DNA of 64,000 nt from Chitinophaga sp. YR627 (GTDB lineage Bacteria; Bacteroidota; Bacteroidia; Chitinophagales; Chitinophagaceae): positions 558,001 through 622,000 of the forward strand of contig NZ_FOUX01000003.1 of the NCBI RefSeq assembly GCF_900114995.1, in the 5' to 3' direction. The translations under genes and the position numbers were made by a program. Numbering within the stretch: the stretch's first letter is position 1; every line of letters begins with the position of its first letter. Below, in pieces: positions 32,871-41,562 of this stretch. The notes under the pieces are model-generated. The model saw nothing but the letters and a program-made list of their open reading frames with translations, had not been told where the DNA came from and ran no database searches.

Positions 32871-34355
32871 CTAAAAGCTGACCGGTACTTTTACTGCCCA
32901 GTTGGCCTTTATGTTCTCTTTTTTAGGGAAGCTGACCACTCTTTCAGGCTGTTTCTTAGGCGTACCATAGTAGACGCCCCGATCCCATTTGCCATTGTCA
33001 TTCTGGTCCATCAGGATCCATACTTCATATTCCCCGGGGGTAATACGCTTCTGGATCCAGGAGCCACGTACTATTTTACCGGAATATTTTACTTCTTTAT
33101 TAACAACGAGCTGTGCCACATAATGCATCGTGTCGCTGATAGCCGCTTTGGAACTGTCACTCAGTGTGAGGGATACCATTACCTTACCATAATCGGATTC
33201 TTTCTTCGCATTGAAGGTGATCGTATCTGATTTAGTAGGTTGTAATCCTGTAGAGTCGGCAACAGATTCCTTCGGAATGATCAGTTCATACGGTTTACCC
33301 TCTTTCCAGTCAAAGTTGACATACAGTTTGGTACGGGTAGAGTCCAGTGTTGTGGTGAATTCCACTGGTGTATACAGCGTATCCTGTGTCAGGCTGATGG
33401 CCATGCTGTCAAATTTTGTGACAGGATAACTGAAGGAGATCAGTAATGGTTTGCCCAGTTCCTGTTTGTTATCGCTCAGGTCAGGCGAGATATTCAGGAT
33501 ACGTTTTTTCTTCTTCTCTTTGTCTTTGTCCTTTTCCTTCTTCTCCGGTTCTGGTTCCGGCGCCGGTTGGTCTTCGGCCGGTACATCTTCAGGTTTCTTC
33601 AGGGTGCTATCTATCTCGGTGAACATCAGCATTGTGATATCACTCAGGTTCTGTTGACGCAGGTGCAGCAGACTATCATTGAAGGCGATCATTTCCTTAG
33701 GCTGATTGTACTGAAGGTCTCTGTCTTCTTCTTTGAGCGCAAACAGTTTATAATCACCCGGGGCCATATTTCTGAACCAGAAAGCGCCATTGCCTTTGGA
33801 GCGGGCAAAGTAGACCGGTTTTTCCTTTGATACAATAGAGTCAACGTCGCTACGGTAGATCATTACGGATACGTTACTATCCGGTTTACCTGTTTCTGCA
33901 TCTATGATGAACCCTCTTACCTGGAGGGAATCCAGGTAGTCGCCGGTGGAAACTACGTACTGGAAGTCCTGAATAGGGTTGTTTTCGTTATTATCCCTGA
34001 TCGCGTCAGCGAAGTTGAATGTATAAGTGGTATTAGGCGCCAGGGTATCCTTGATCTCCATCGTTACTGTTCTCAGCTTGAAAGTAACCGAAGGGGTACG
34101 TTTCAGGGTAGGAGATACGATCAGCTTTTCAAACACATTGTCTACCTGTACAAATTCATTGAAAGTAAAAGAGACCTTTTTAGCCTTGAAATGAAGGGTA
34201 GAGTCCGGAGGATTAATGTCCATCAGCCTGGGCGCCAGGGTATCTTTCGGGCCACCGCTTGGGGGAACGATGTTAGCGCAACCCGGCAAAAGATAAATAC
34301 AGGCGCTTAGTATGATCAGCCAGTTGGCCCAGCTACGGAAAATATGATTCATCAT
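32871..34355 (-). CDS. Lipoprotein with N-terminal Ig-like (Big_5) domain
   Basis: A 494-residue lipoprotein; the signal MMNHIFRSWANWLIILSACIYLLPGC ends in the lipobox LPGC. The first domain starts VPPSGGPKDTLAPRLMDINPPDSTLHFKAKKVSFTFNEFVQVDN, which I recognise as the Big_5/SbsA Ig-like domain of Bacteroidota lipoproteins. A carboxypeptidase-regulatory-like unit (RGFIIDAETGKPDSNVSVMIY) follows near residue 155. An acidic-basic linker (PEPEKKEKDKDKEKKKKR, about 265-283) separates a second Ig-like part. The role is structural or unknown. It stands between the helicase-nuclease gene upstream and recR downstream on the same strand. Confidence 0.83.
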   Translation of the reverse strand: MMNHIFRSWANWLIILSACIYLLPGCANIVPPSGGPKDTLAPRLMDINPPDSTLHFKAKKVSFTFNEFVQVDNVFEKLIVSPTLKRTPSVTFKLRTVTMEIKDTLAPNTTYTFNFADAIRDNNENNPIQDFQYVVSTGDYLDSLQVRGFIIDAETGKPDSNVSVMIYRSDVDSIVSKEKPVYFARSKGNGAFWFRNMAPGDYKLFALKEEDRDLQYNQPKEMIAFNDSLLHLRQQNLSDITMLMFTEIDSTLKKPEDVPAEDQPAPEPEPEKKEKDKDKEKKKKRILNISPDLSDNKQELGKPLLISFSYPVTKFDSMAISLTQDTLYTPVEFTTTLDSTRTKLYVNFDWKEGKPYELIIPKESVADSTGLQPTKSDTITFNAKKESDYGKVMVSLTLSDSSKAAISDTMHYVAQLVVNKEVKYSGKIVRGSWIQKRITPGEYEVWILMDQNDNGKWDRGVYYGTPKKQPERVVSFPKKENIKANWAVKVPVSF

Positions 34356-34456
34356 TTAATGTGTTATTCCAAAAACCGGTTCCAAAGATCAAACTCCAAT
34401 CAGTAATATCCAAATCTGCCGGGAGGCGGAGACCGCCGGGTTATGGTAAGTTTTTG

Positions 34457-37400
34457 TTAAAGATCGGGTAATGGCTGTTGTTGGAGGAGCTGACCGGGCC
34501 TATATCCATTGTCTGACTCGTCTTCTTCACTGAGGTCGTGCAGGGCTACATGTAACTTGTTGTCTTTTACGAAATTACACCAGACACAATCTTTTTTGCC
34601 ACAACCGGTATAGAATTCCTTATTCTGGATCCTGGTCCAGGCAGATACGATCTGACCGGTCACAAGCCGGACATCTTCCGGTGTGATCACTACCTTTTCC
34701 CGGTGATAGTGCTGTTGCTTATTAGGCTCAATGAAGTCAAATTCCGTACTGACCACCTGCCAGTTCTTCTGGCGGTAATTGTCCAGCAGGATCTTGTAAA
34801 ATACGGCCTGCCGCCAGTAATCTCCGCCATGGGGGTGTTGCTGATCGGGGCGGACGAATTTCTGGTATTCTTTGATGGTCTTTTCATAGTCACCTGTCTT
34901 GTAGTCTACTACATTGACCAGGTTGCCATCAAATTCCAGTTTATCGATCTTTCCTTTTAATGGGACGCCGCTCACCACCACGCTGCGGATATTCCTTTCC
35001 ACGCTGACTACCTTATTCCAGTGTGGCAGCCAGGTATCATAGTAGTGATCGAGAATGTCCCGGCCATATTCCAGGCGTCTTTCAAATGACTCGCGGGTAA
35101 AGCTTTCACGGTTGCGCAGCATACTCCAGGTAAAGTCGCGGATGAATTCCTCTTTGGAAGGGAATTCATAGCGGCCGCTTTCCTGCATTTTCTGGAAGAG
35201 TTTTTCCAGCGCGTAGTGTACTGCGGAGCCGAATTCCGTGTTTTCGGAACGACCGGTAGGCACGCGGACCAGGTTTTTATAATAGAAGCCCAGGGGGCAG
35301 TCGAGATAATTGTTGAGGGCTGTGACGTTCATGACAAAATTTGCCAGCAGGTTGTCTATCAGCGGCTGGTCAGTTTTGGCTATTTCCGGCGCCAGTTCCG
35401 GTGTATAATCCAGTGCTGCAAATCTGAACTGAACTTCTTCCGGGATGATCACTTTTTCAACCGGGAGGGTATGCTGGTCCAGTATTTCTGTAACGAAAAG
35501 GCTGGGTTCCAGTGGTTTGCCATCCGTCCGGTATTCCGGATAGCTGATGTACAGGTGTTTTTCGGCACGGGTAATGGCTACGTAAAACAGCCTGCGTAGT
35601 TCCTGTTCGTCGGTACTGGTGAGGGTCGTCGTAAAGAGCGTGTCGGGAAAAGAGAATCCGCTGCCGCTTTTTACTTTCTCTTCCCAGAGGTGTGCGTTGG
35701 CGCCGGCAATGAATACATATTCAAACTCCAGACCCTTGGCCCCGTGCGCCGTCAGCAGATTGATGCCGGTTTCATTACCGGATACCTGTACCAGCGGAAT
35801 GGTGATACCATTGTACCGCATCAGGTCAACCATGTCCATGAATGGCACGAGTGTCAGATCGGGATTGCGATGGGTTTCTTCCTTCACAAAGTCGAATAGC
35901 GCCTGAAGGACTTTCATCAGCCAGGGTTTTTCTGGTGATTGCATCGCATAGGACAATACGCCACATTCATTGATGACGGCTGCAAACAACTGCTGCAGGG
36001 TCACATTATGAGCATCCCGTATCAGCTTTTCCATCATAGCGGAAAAGTCGACAAGCGCCTGTTCTGGTGCGGCGGTGAACAGCGTCAGGTTACGTGTATG
36101 CGCCCATTCCTGTAAATACTGGCGAATGGAGGATTTTTCCCGGTAGCCTTTCTCGGCGGCACGGATACTGATCTTCGCTACTTCTATCGCCGGAATATTG
36201 TAGAAATCATAGTGCAGAATGGAGAACAGCAGGTCATCTCCACTGTAGGGCGTATCAACTTCACAGGCCAGGTAGCGGAGGATGGACAATACTTTCCGGG
36301 CAAAAGGGACCTCAAAAAGATTGATGCTGCGTTTGGAATAGAAAGGCAGTTGTTGCTGTCGGCAGTAACGGGCCAGTTCTTCTCCGTATTTATTTTCTCT
36401 GTAGATCACAGCGATTCTGCCGGGCGCCGTGCCTTTTTCGAGCAGGCGGGCTATCTGCTGCGTAATGTCGGTCATTTCATCACGGGGCGTATTATAACGC
36501 CTGATGACCGGGACCGGTGATTGTGTGGCTGGCAGGGCCGCGATGAGTTGTTTATCCAGTTCCGGGAGCTGGTTGACCAGCCGGGAGTTGCCATTATTAG
36601 CGATCAGTGACATGGCCACATCGAGGATGGGCTGTACCGAGCGGTAGTTGTGCGTCAGGACTATCGTATGAAGATTATCTGCGAAGGTCTCTGCAAACAG
36701 GGCCATATTCTCTATACTGGCACCCTGGAAGCGGTAGATGGACTGGTCATCGTCACCTACGACAAAGATATTCGGACGCTCCTGGTCATCCGTTAGCAGT
36801 TGTACCAGGCGATTTTGCGTACCACTGGTATCCTGGTATTCATCTACCAGGATGTACTGGTATTTCTCGCGGTAGTCGGCCAGCAGATCGGGGTTTTCTT
36901 CAAAAGCGCGGATCACCCAGTTGATCATGTCGTCAAAGTCGTAACGGCCGGCGGCATGCATTAATGCCGTATATACAGGAAACTGTTCTACAGCCGCCTG
37001 TAAGCGGACCATTTTTTCTTTCTCACGGGCGATCCTGTCTGTGCGTAAATCTCCCCGGACATATGCTCCGGCGGCTTTTTTTGCGATGAAGTCTTCCCTG
37101 GAGGGCAGGCTTTCTATATACGTGGCGATGGCGTCATTGATATAAGCCACTGTCCAGCCTTCTTTTTTCATGGTAGAAAAGAGCTGGGCCAGGTTTTTCA
37201 TATCAAAGTATACATCCCCTCTGTAGCGTTTGAGTGGATTGTCTTTTGTAAACCCGTCAATGAGTTTTTTGAGCAACTGGATCTTTTCCAGTTCGGAGAC
37301 AGGGTCCAGACTATGCTTGTCGAATAGCGAAAGGTTGTCCTGTATGACCTCGTTACAAAAGGAGTGAAAGGTATGAATATTGACACGGTAAGCATCAGGA

Positions 37401-37657
37401 CCGATAAAGTCGGTCAGCCGTTTACGCATGGCCACTGTACCGGCGTCGGTATAGGTGAGGCAGAGAATATTTTGCGGCTGATAGTCGGTATCCTGTAAGA
37501 TCTTACCAATACGGGAGGCCAGGATCTGTGTTTTACCGGTACCAGGGCCGGCGATGACCATAACGGGGCCTTCCGTCTGGTCGACGGCCTGCCGTTGCTG
37601 CCTGTTAAGGCGGTCATACATTTCCCTGAAATGCTGTTGGTACTGATCTCTGGACAT
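34457..37657 (-). CDS. UvrD-type helicase fused to a PD-(D/E)XK Fe-S nuclease
   Basis: The ATG at 37657 (MSRDQYQQHFREMYDRLNRQQRQAV) is preferred over 37696, which overlaps the divergent gene. The 1066-residue protein has all SF1A motifs: Walker A AGPGTGKTQ, LVDEYQDTSGTQ, DDQSIYRFQGA, AHGAKGLEFEYVF and FYVAITRAEKHLYIS. After about residue 790 comes a RecB-family nuclease: GSAVHYALEKLF, KGKIDKLEFDG and VDYKTGD. One Cys (LDCPLGFYY) and a C-terminal cluster (GCGKKDCVWCNF) match the four-Cys Fe-S staple of AddB/DNA2-type nucleases. It probably processes DNA ends in double-strand break repair or helps in plasmid/phage defence; the first is likelier from family. Confidence 0.87.
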   Translation of the reverse strand: MSRDQYQQHFREMYDRLNRQQRQAVDQTEGPVMVIAGPGTGKTQILASRIGKILQDTDYQPQNILCLTYTDAGTVAMRKRLTDFIGPDAYRVNIHTFHSFCNEVIQDNLSLFDKHSLDPVSELEKIQLLKKLIDGFTKDNPLKRYRGDVYFDMKNLAQLFSTMKKEGWTVAYINDAIATYIESLPSREDFIAKKAAGAYVRGDLRTDRIAREKEKMVRLQAAVEQFPVYTALMHAAGRYDFDDMINWVIRAFEENPDLLADYREKYQYILVDEYQDTSGTQNRLVQLLTDDQERPNIFVVGDDDQSIYRFQGASIENMALFAETFADNLHTIVLTHNYRSVQPILDVAMSLIANNGNSRLVNQLPELDKQLIAALPATQSPVPVIRRYNTPRDEMTDITQQIARLLEKGTAPGRIAVIYRENKYGEELARYCRQQQLPFYSKRSINLFEVPFARKVLSILRYLACEVDTPYSGDDLLFSILHYDFYNIPAIEVAKISIRAAEKGYREKSSIRQYLQEWAHTRNLTLFTAAPEQALVDFSAMMEKLIRDAHNVTLQQLFAAVINECGVLSYAMQSPEKPWLMKVLQALFDFVKEETHRNPDLTLVPFMDMVDLMRYNGITIPLVQVSGNETGINLLTAHGAKGLEFEYVFIAGANAHLWEEKVKSGSGFSFPDTLFTTTLTSTDEQELRRLFYVAITRAEKHLYISYPEYRTDGKPLEPSLFVTEILDQHTLPVEKVIIPEEVQFRFAALDYTPELAPEIAKTDQPLIDNLLANFVMNVTALNNYLDCPLGFYYKNLVRVPTGRSENTEFGSAVHYALEKLFQKMQESGRYEFPSKEEFIRDFTWSMLRNRESFTRESFERRLEYGRDILDHYYDTWLPHWNKVVSVERNIRSVVVSGVPLKGKIDKLEFDGNLVNVVDYKTGDYEKTIKEYQKFVRPDQQHPHGGDYWRQAVFYKILLDNYRQKNWQVVSTEFDFIEPNKQQHYHREKVVITPEDVRLVTGQIVSAWTRIQNKEFYTGCGKKDCVWCNFVKDNKLHVALHDLSEEDESDNGYRPGQLLQQQPLPDL

Positions 37658-37707
37658 GACTATATTTGAAGTCGGCTCACCGGGCCAACAAAACATACTA
37701 TGAAGTT

Positions 37708-38178
37708 ATGGTAAAAATCTATCGTTTACAGTATGAGCAGGTATTAAACGCCAGTATGGATGAAGCCTGGCGTTTCTTTTCCCGTGCGGAAAACCTGGAA
37801 AAGATCACTCCTGCGTATATGCGTTTTGACATTACATCTCCGCAGACAGACAAGCCGGTATACGCCGGGCAGATCATCACTTATATCATCAGACCGGTGC
37901 TGGGTATTCCGCTACGGTGGATGACGGAGATCACTCATGTGGTGGAGGGAAAGTACTTTATTGATGAACAGCGGGAGGGACCTTACCGGATGTGGCATCA
38001 CCAGCATCATTTTGAGGAAGTGCCGGGAGGCGTGAAGATGACGGATATTGTGCACTACTCAATGCCATTAGGTATATTCGGTAAATTAGCCCATGCGTTG
38101 TTTGTGCAGCGGCAGTTGAGGGATATCTTTCGTTACCGGCAGGAAGCGGTGGAAGCTGTCTTTGGAAGACGCTCATAG
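37708..38178 (+). CDS. SRPBCC family ligand-binding protein
   Basis: Starting at ATG 37708 (MVKIYRLQYEQVLNASMDEAWRFFSRAENLEKITPAYMRF), the 156-residue protein has the START/Bet v 1-like SRPBCC pattern. A first strand leads to the DEAWRFFSRAENLEKITP helix pair, then RWMTEITHVVEGKYFIDEQREGPYRMWHHQHHFEE, and a C-terminal long helix. Family members bind hydrophobic ligands; this subgroup is often called CDP-paratose 2-epimerase-like without shown activity. The gene diverges from the helicase gene with 50 bases between starts, so a shared regulatory region is possible. Confidence 0.82.
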   Translation: MVKIYRLQYEQVLNASMDEAWRFFSRAENLEKITPAYMRFDITSPQTDKPVYAGQIITYIIRPVLGIPLRWMTEITHVVEGKYFIDEQREGPYRMWHHQHHFEEVPGGVKMTDIVHYSMPLGIFGKLAHALFVQRQLRDIFRYRQEAVEAVFGRRS

Positions 38179-38229
38179 CAAGAATATGTTATAACAAGAA
38201 ATTGACGATTCGTAATTAATAGTTTATCT

Positions 38230-38237
38230 TAGTTTTG
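38230..38237 (+). promoter_or_regulatory. Candidate -7 box of the first ECF sigma gene
   Basis: TAGTTTTG matches TAnnTTTG; the transcript would start near 38244, 12 bases before the TTG start. No clear upstream TTTG box was found. Confidence 0.4.
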
Positions 38238-38255
38238 TCATAAACCTATAACAAT

Positions 38256-38762
38256 TTGCAGCAATCAGCTGTCCATATCGACGAGTACATCATTACGGAG
38301 CGCTTAATAGCAGGAGACCCCCGCACCCAGGAACGGGTGTATGACCACTATGGGCCTGCATTATATAGTATTATATTGCAGGTGGTAGGAGATACCGGAA
38401 AGGCGGAAGATGTACTGACGAAGGTTTTCGTGCGCGTCTTTAAGAACATTCATGAATATAAAGCATCCGGCAACACCACACTATTCGGATGGATGATGCG
38501 CGTAGCACGGGAAATGGCCGTACAGGAGGCAGTAGAAGCCGAGAATAATCCGCTGGGTAATGAAATAGTAAAAGCTGACAGCAGCCTGTTACAACGGTTT
38601 TCGAATAAACTGCCTGCACAAAAACGGACTATTTTTCATTTATGTTATTATAAGGGACTACCAAAAGAAGCTGTTGCCCGTATATTAGGTATACAACCGG
38701 ACGAGGTTATGAACCAGTTACGGGATATTATGGTTGAATTCAGAAAATTTTTAGGGGAATAA
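38256..38762 (+). CDS. ECF-type RNA polymerase sigma factor (TTG start)
   Basis: A 168-residue sigma-70 family protein of ECF size. Region 2 is DPRTQERVYDHYGPALYSIILQVVGDTGKAEDVLTKVFVRVFKNIHEYK. Region 4 is LPAQKRTIFHLCYYKGLPKEAVARILGIQPDEVMNQLRDIMVEF, a helix-turn-helix recognising the -35 element. The frame opens with TTG at 38256, and no ATG or GTG gives a complete region 2, so TTG is the start. The next gene begins at the base after its stop codon. Its partners should be the two small membrane proteins downstream. Confidence 0.85.
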   Translation: MQQSAVHIDEYIITERLIAGDPRTQERVYDHYGPALYSIILQVVGDTGKAEDVLTKVFVRVFKNIHEYKASGNTTLFGWMMRVAREMAVQEAVEAENNPLGNEIVKADSSLLQRFSNKLPAQKRTIFHLCYYKGLPKEAVARILGIQPDEVMNQLRDIMVEFRKFLGE

Positions 38763-39230
38763 TTGGATCTTAATCACTACATACAAAGCGGGATCATCGA
38801 AAGTTACGTACTGGGGATCGCCACAGTCAGTGAGATTGAAGAGCTGCAGCATATGCGCCGGCTTTATCCTTCATTGAATGCGGAGATCATGGCCGTGGAA
38901 CGACGTATTGAGAAAACCGCACTCTCAGAAGCTGTATTACCTTCCCCTTATCTGAAAGAACGAATTTTCCAGCGTATTAACTGGCGAGATGACCCACCAC
39001 CACCTCATGGGGATGATCAGTCCAGATACACCTTCATCAATATCCAATCCAGAGACGGGCAGCATATCACTGTACACAAATGGTGGCGCCTGTTCTTTAT
39101 TATCACCTTCATTCTTTCCAAGGTATGTTTGTTCTTTGCGATCTATTATTTCCTGAAGTACCAGCAGGCACAGGAGAGAAAGGCAGAAGAGAAGCAAAGA
39201 CTGCATACTGAGCAGGTCGTGGGTAATTAA
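38763..39230 (+). CDS. Membrane anti-sigma factor-like protein (TTG start)
   Basis: It starts with TTG at 38763, directly abutting the sigma stop, which implies translational coupling. The 155-residue protein begins MDLNHYIQSGIIESYVLGIATVSE, an N-terminal segment I associate with RskA-like anti-sigma factors of Bacteroidota. A helical cytoplasmic part follows (LYPSLNAEIMAVERRIEKTA), then one transmembrane helix (WWRLFFIITFILSKVCLFFAIYYFL, about residues 108-132) and a short basic tail. It lacks the HxxxCxxC zinc motif and the large extracytoplasmic domain of full RskA. The likely role is to hold the ECF factor at the membrane. Confidence 0.75.
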   Translation: MDLNHYIQSGIIESYVLGIATVSEIEELQHMRRLYPSLNAEIMAVERRIEKTALSEAVLPSPYLKERIFQRINWRDDPPPPHGDDQSRYTFINIQSRDGQHITVHKWWRLFFIITFILSKVCLFFAIYYFLKYQQAQERKAEEKQRLHTEQVVGN

Positions 39231-39402
39231 CTGCGACAGTAAACGATTCATTATCATAAGGATTTTGCGATAGTTAAGATGTTACAACGAATTTTATTTG
39301 GAAATCAATTAGGTTATTTTGACATTTGAAAGCTGGAATGCAGTAGAAGGCACGTTGATAAGAGAAACACTTTTCTGAAACCATTAGATACCATAATTGC
39401 CT

Positions 39403-39882
39403 TTGGATCTTCACGACTACATAGAAAGCGGCATTATTGAAAGTTACCTGCTTGGATTGGTGTCAGCCGATGAGGCGGAGCTATTCGAACGTATGCGCAG
39501 TCTTTATCCGGAGCTGAATACGGAGGTAGCGGCTGTTGAGTACAAGTTGCAGAAGATCATGGTAGAGGGCGGCGTAACGCCGCCGGCAAAGGTGTGGAAT
39601 AAGATTGCAGAACGGCTGACGCCTCATCATAAAGAAGGTTATTATGCAAAAGCAGGCAGAAAAGGTGAAGCGGGTGAGCCGCTGACATACGTGTTACAGC
39701 CCCGTAATAACACGATGACGATCAGTATCTGGTGGCGTTGTGCGTTTATTGCTTTAGTCGTGGTCGTGATGGCGCTGACGGCCAGTACTTTTTACTTTTA
39801 TCAGCAGTTCCGTAATATGGAAGAACGGCTGCTGCGTCTATATCCAGCTCAGTTACAACAGGTACAACCGGCCCGTCAATAA
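39403..39882 (+). CDS. Second membrane anti-sigma-like protein, paralogue of the previous gene (TTG start)
   Basis: The TTG at 39403 is chosen because TTGGATCTT then matches the start of the upstream paralogue exactly; an earlier in-frame TTG at 39397 adds two residues. The 159-residue protein begins MDLHDYIESGIIESYLLGLVSADE and follows the same plan: helical head (LYPELNTEVAAVEYKLQKI), then a transmembrane helix (WWRCAFIALVVVVMALTASTFYFY, about 112-135) and a short tail. It lies 172 bases after the first anti-sigma gene with no second sigma gene. It may be a second regulator of the same sigma factor, or a decoy that lost its partner. Confidence 0.72.
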   Translation: MDLHDYIESGIIESYLLGLVSADEAELFERMRSLYPELNTEVAAVEYKLQKIMVEGGVTPPAKVWNKIAERLTPHHKEGYYAKAGRKGEAGEPLTYVLQPRNNTMTISIWWRCAFIALVVVVMALTASTFYFYQQFRNMEERLLRLYPAQLQQVQPARQ

Positions 39883-39969
39883 GGGATTTGGTACGTTTCT
39901 TGTTTTTTCCCACCTTGCGTCCCGTAATGCATTGCGTTACTGACAATTTAAACATCAAATTATTTGAAC

Positions 39970-40467
39970 ATGAAACACCTTACACTTGCAGTATTATGCC
40001 TGGTAGCATCTGTATTTGCCATATCCTGTAAAACGCAGTCTGGCGCAACAAACACAGAACAGAGCGCCAGTGAAGGCTCTGTGAAGGGAAACTGGGTTAT
40101 AACAGATATCACATTTGACGGTATTCCAAGAGGTTCCAAGGTGACAGTTTTTGACGAAGCGTCAGTAAACTGTTTCAAGGGTAGCCAGTGGATCCTGCCA
40201 GCCAACAACAATGGTTCTTATACCTTGTCTTCTACTGACGAAGGGTGTAATACAGCCACTCAGTCTATCGTATGGTCTCTTTACAAACAAGGTGGTATAA
40301 GCAGCTTCCAGTTCAAGAAAGTAGGCTCCGGCGTTAAAGCTAAAAATGTAACTGCGGGTTATCGCGTAGATGTTGCTTCACTGACCAATACTACGATGGT
40401 ATGGAGAGCGGCTGTTAACTTTGAAGGTAAAACCGGTTATATCGTATATACCCTGCAGCGTTCATAG
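39970..40467 (+). CDS. Lipocalin-like lipoprotein
   Basis: The ATG at 39970 gives MKHLTLAVLCLVASVFAISC with the lipobox AISC; a TTG two codons earlier is less likely. The 165-residue protein resembles lipocalin-like lipoproteins of Bacteroidota: GNWVITDITFDGIPRGSKVTVFDEASVNCFKGSQWILPANNNGSYTL, with a conserved Cys that could bond to EGCNTAT, and ending in GYIVYTLQRS. A small beta-barrel in the periplasm or outer membrane is likely; a ligand is unknown. It sits 87 bases after the second anti-sigma gene on the same strand, so it may belong to the sigma regulon. A strong terminator follows. Confidence 0.75.
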   Translation: MKHLTLAVLCLVASVFAISCKTQSGATNTEQSASEGSVKGNWVITDITFDGIPRGSKVTVFDEASVNCFKGSQWILPANNNGSYTLSSTDEGCNTATQSIVWSLYKQGGISSFQFKKVGSGVKAKNVTAGYRVDVASLTNTTMVWRAAVNFEGKTGYIVYTLQRS

Positions 40468-40493
40468 TATCGCAGGCATATATGCTTCAATAG

Positions 40494-40550
40494 AAAACGC
40501 TTAACGTCTTATATGGCTGATGCTCTATAAGATGTTAAGCGTTTTTATTT
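40494..40550. terminator. Bidirectional terminator with AAAACGCTTAAC arm
   Basis: The arm 40494-40513 pairs with 40526-40545 (one G.T pair) around a 12-base loop, and T-runs exit on both sides. It serves the lipocalin-like gene and the convergent LysR gene. Its first 12 bases equal those of the terminator at 32087. Confidence 0.9.
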
Positions 40551-40560
40551 GAAGGAACGT

Positions 40561-41484
40561 TTAGCCGATAATGCTGCCATCGATATCACCAGGTTGTTCG
40601 CCTGCGTGCTGACGTGCATAACGGATGAATAACTGGGCCAGTTTGTCCTGTTGTCCCTGTAGGTAAATGAAGTGAAATTTCCTGACCAGCCTGAAGTTTT
40701 TCAGGGGTAATATTTTGAATTCACCTGCTTCCAGTTCTCTTTTGACCGCATGCAGTGAGAGGAAAGCGGCGCATGGTGCATGGTGCAGATAAGACTTGAT
40801 ACTTTCTGTGCTACCCATGTACATGGCGATCTGGAGATCGGTGAGTTTTAGTTTTAGTCTTTTTAGTTCGTCTGTTATTACTTCCAGGGTACCCGAACCC
40901 TGTTCCCGCATCAGCAGGGGGATGGACTTGAGTTCATTGGCGCCGAGCGGCCCTTCCCCATAGTCATACTTCACATTTCCGATTAATGCGATTTCGTCTT
41001 TTGCAAACTCCACATACTTCAATACCGGGTTTTTTGAACGGCCTTCTATCAGTCCGAGTTGGATGGTTTTATCGAGCAGGGCCTGTTCTACCTGTTCTGT
41101 ATTGCCGGAAATAAGAGAGGCGGTTACTTCTGAATAGCGCTGATTGAACTGTGCCAGTAAAGGGGGAATAAAGTACTGTGCAATGGTGGTGCTGGCGCCG
41201 AGTGAGAGCAGACCGCCCTGTTCATGTTTGAGCTGATTGATCTCATATTCCAGGTTACGGTAACTGGTAAAGATATCATCCGCGTGTTTGAGCATGATCT
41301 GTCCGGCACGGGTAATCTTGATCTTATTGCCGATACGTTCAAACAGTGCCATGCCGAGCTGCTGTTCCAGTTCGTGTATATGTTTGGTGACAGCGGGCTG
41401 TGAGATGAATAATTCTTCGGCAGCTTTTGTGAAGCTGAGGCGTCTGGCTACTGTGTAAAATACTTTTAACCTGAAGTCCAACAT
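40561..41484 (-). CDS. LysR-family transcriptional regulator
   Basis: A 307-residue LTTR. The N-terminal winged helix-turn-helix reads LDFRLKVFYTVARRLSFTKAAEELFISQPAVTKHIHELEQQLGMALFERIGNKIKITRAGQIML, which is canonical. The effector domain begins GGLLSLGASTTIAQYFIPPLLAQFNQRYSEVTASLISGNTEQVEQALLD; this ASTTIAQYFIPP wording is close to CysL/CbbR-type relatives that respond to sulfur or carbon metabolites. The target is unknown. No divergent partner gene lies directly upstream; the next gene on the same strand ends 79 bases away behind its own terminator. Confidence 0.9.
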   Translation of the reverse strand: MLDFRLKVFYTVARRLSFTKAAEELFISQPAVTKHIHELEQQLGMALFERIGNKIKITRAGQIMLKHADDIFTSYRNLEYEINQLKHEQGGLLSLGASTTIAQYFIPPLLAQFNQRYSEVTASLISGNTEQVEQALLDKTIQLGLIEGRSKNPVLKYVEFAKDEIALIGNVKYDYGEGPLGANELKSIPLLMREQGSGTLEVITDELKRLKLKLTDLQIAMYMGSTESIKSYLHHAPCAAFLSLHAVKRELEAGEFKILPLKNFRLVRKFHFIYLQGQQDKLAQLFIRYARQHAGEQPGDIDGSIIG

Positions 41485-41501
41485 TGGCTAAATGTACGAA
41501 T

Positions 41502-41539
41502 AAAAAAAGCGGTTATCCTACCGTGGTAAGATAGCCGCT
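41502..41539 (-). terminator. Terminator of the repeat-protein gene
   Basis: On the minus strand AGCGGCTATCTTACC pairs with GGTAGGATAACCGCT (one mismatch, one wobble) and is followed by seven T. It lies between the stop at 41563 and the LysR start. Confidence 0.8.
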
Positions 41540-41562
41540 GTTGAAAAGTGTATAGCCGTTGA

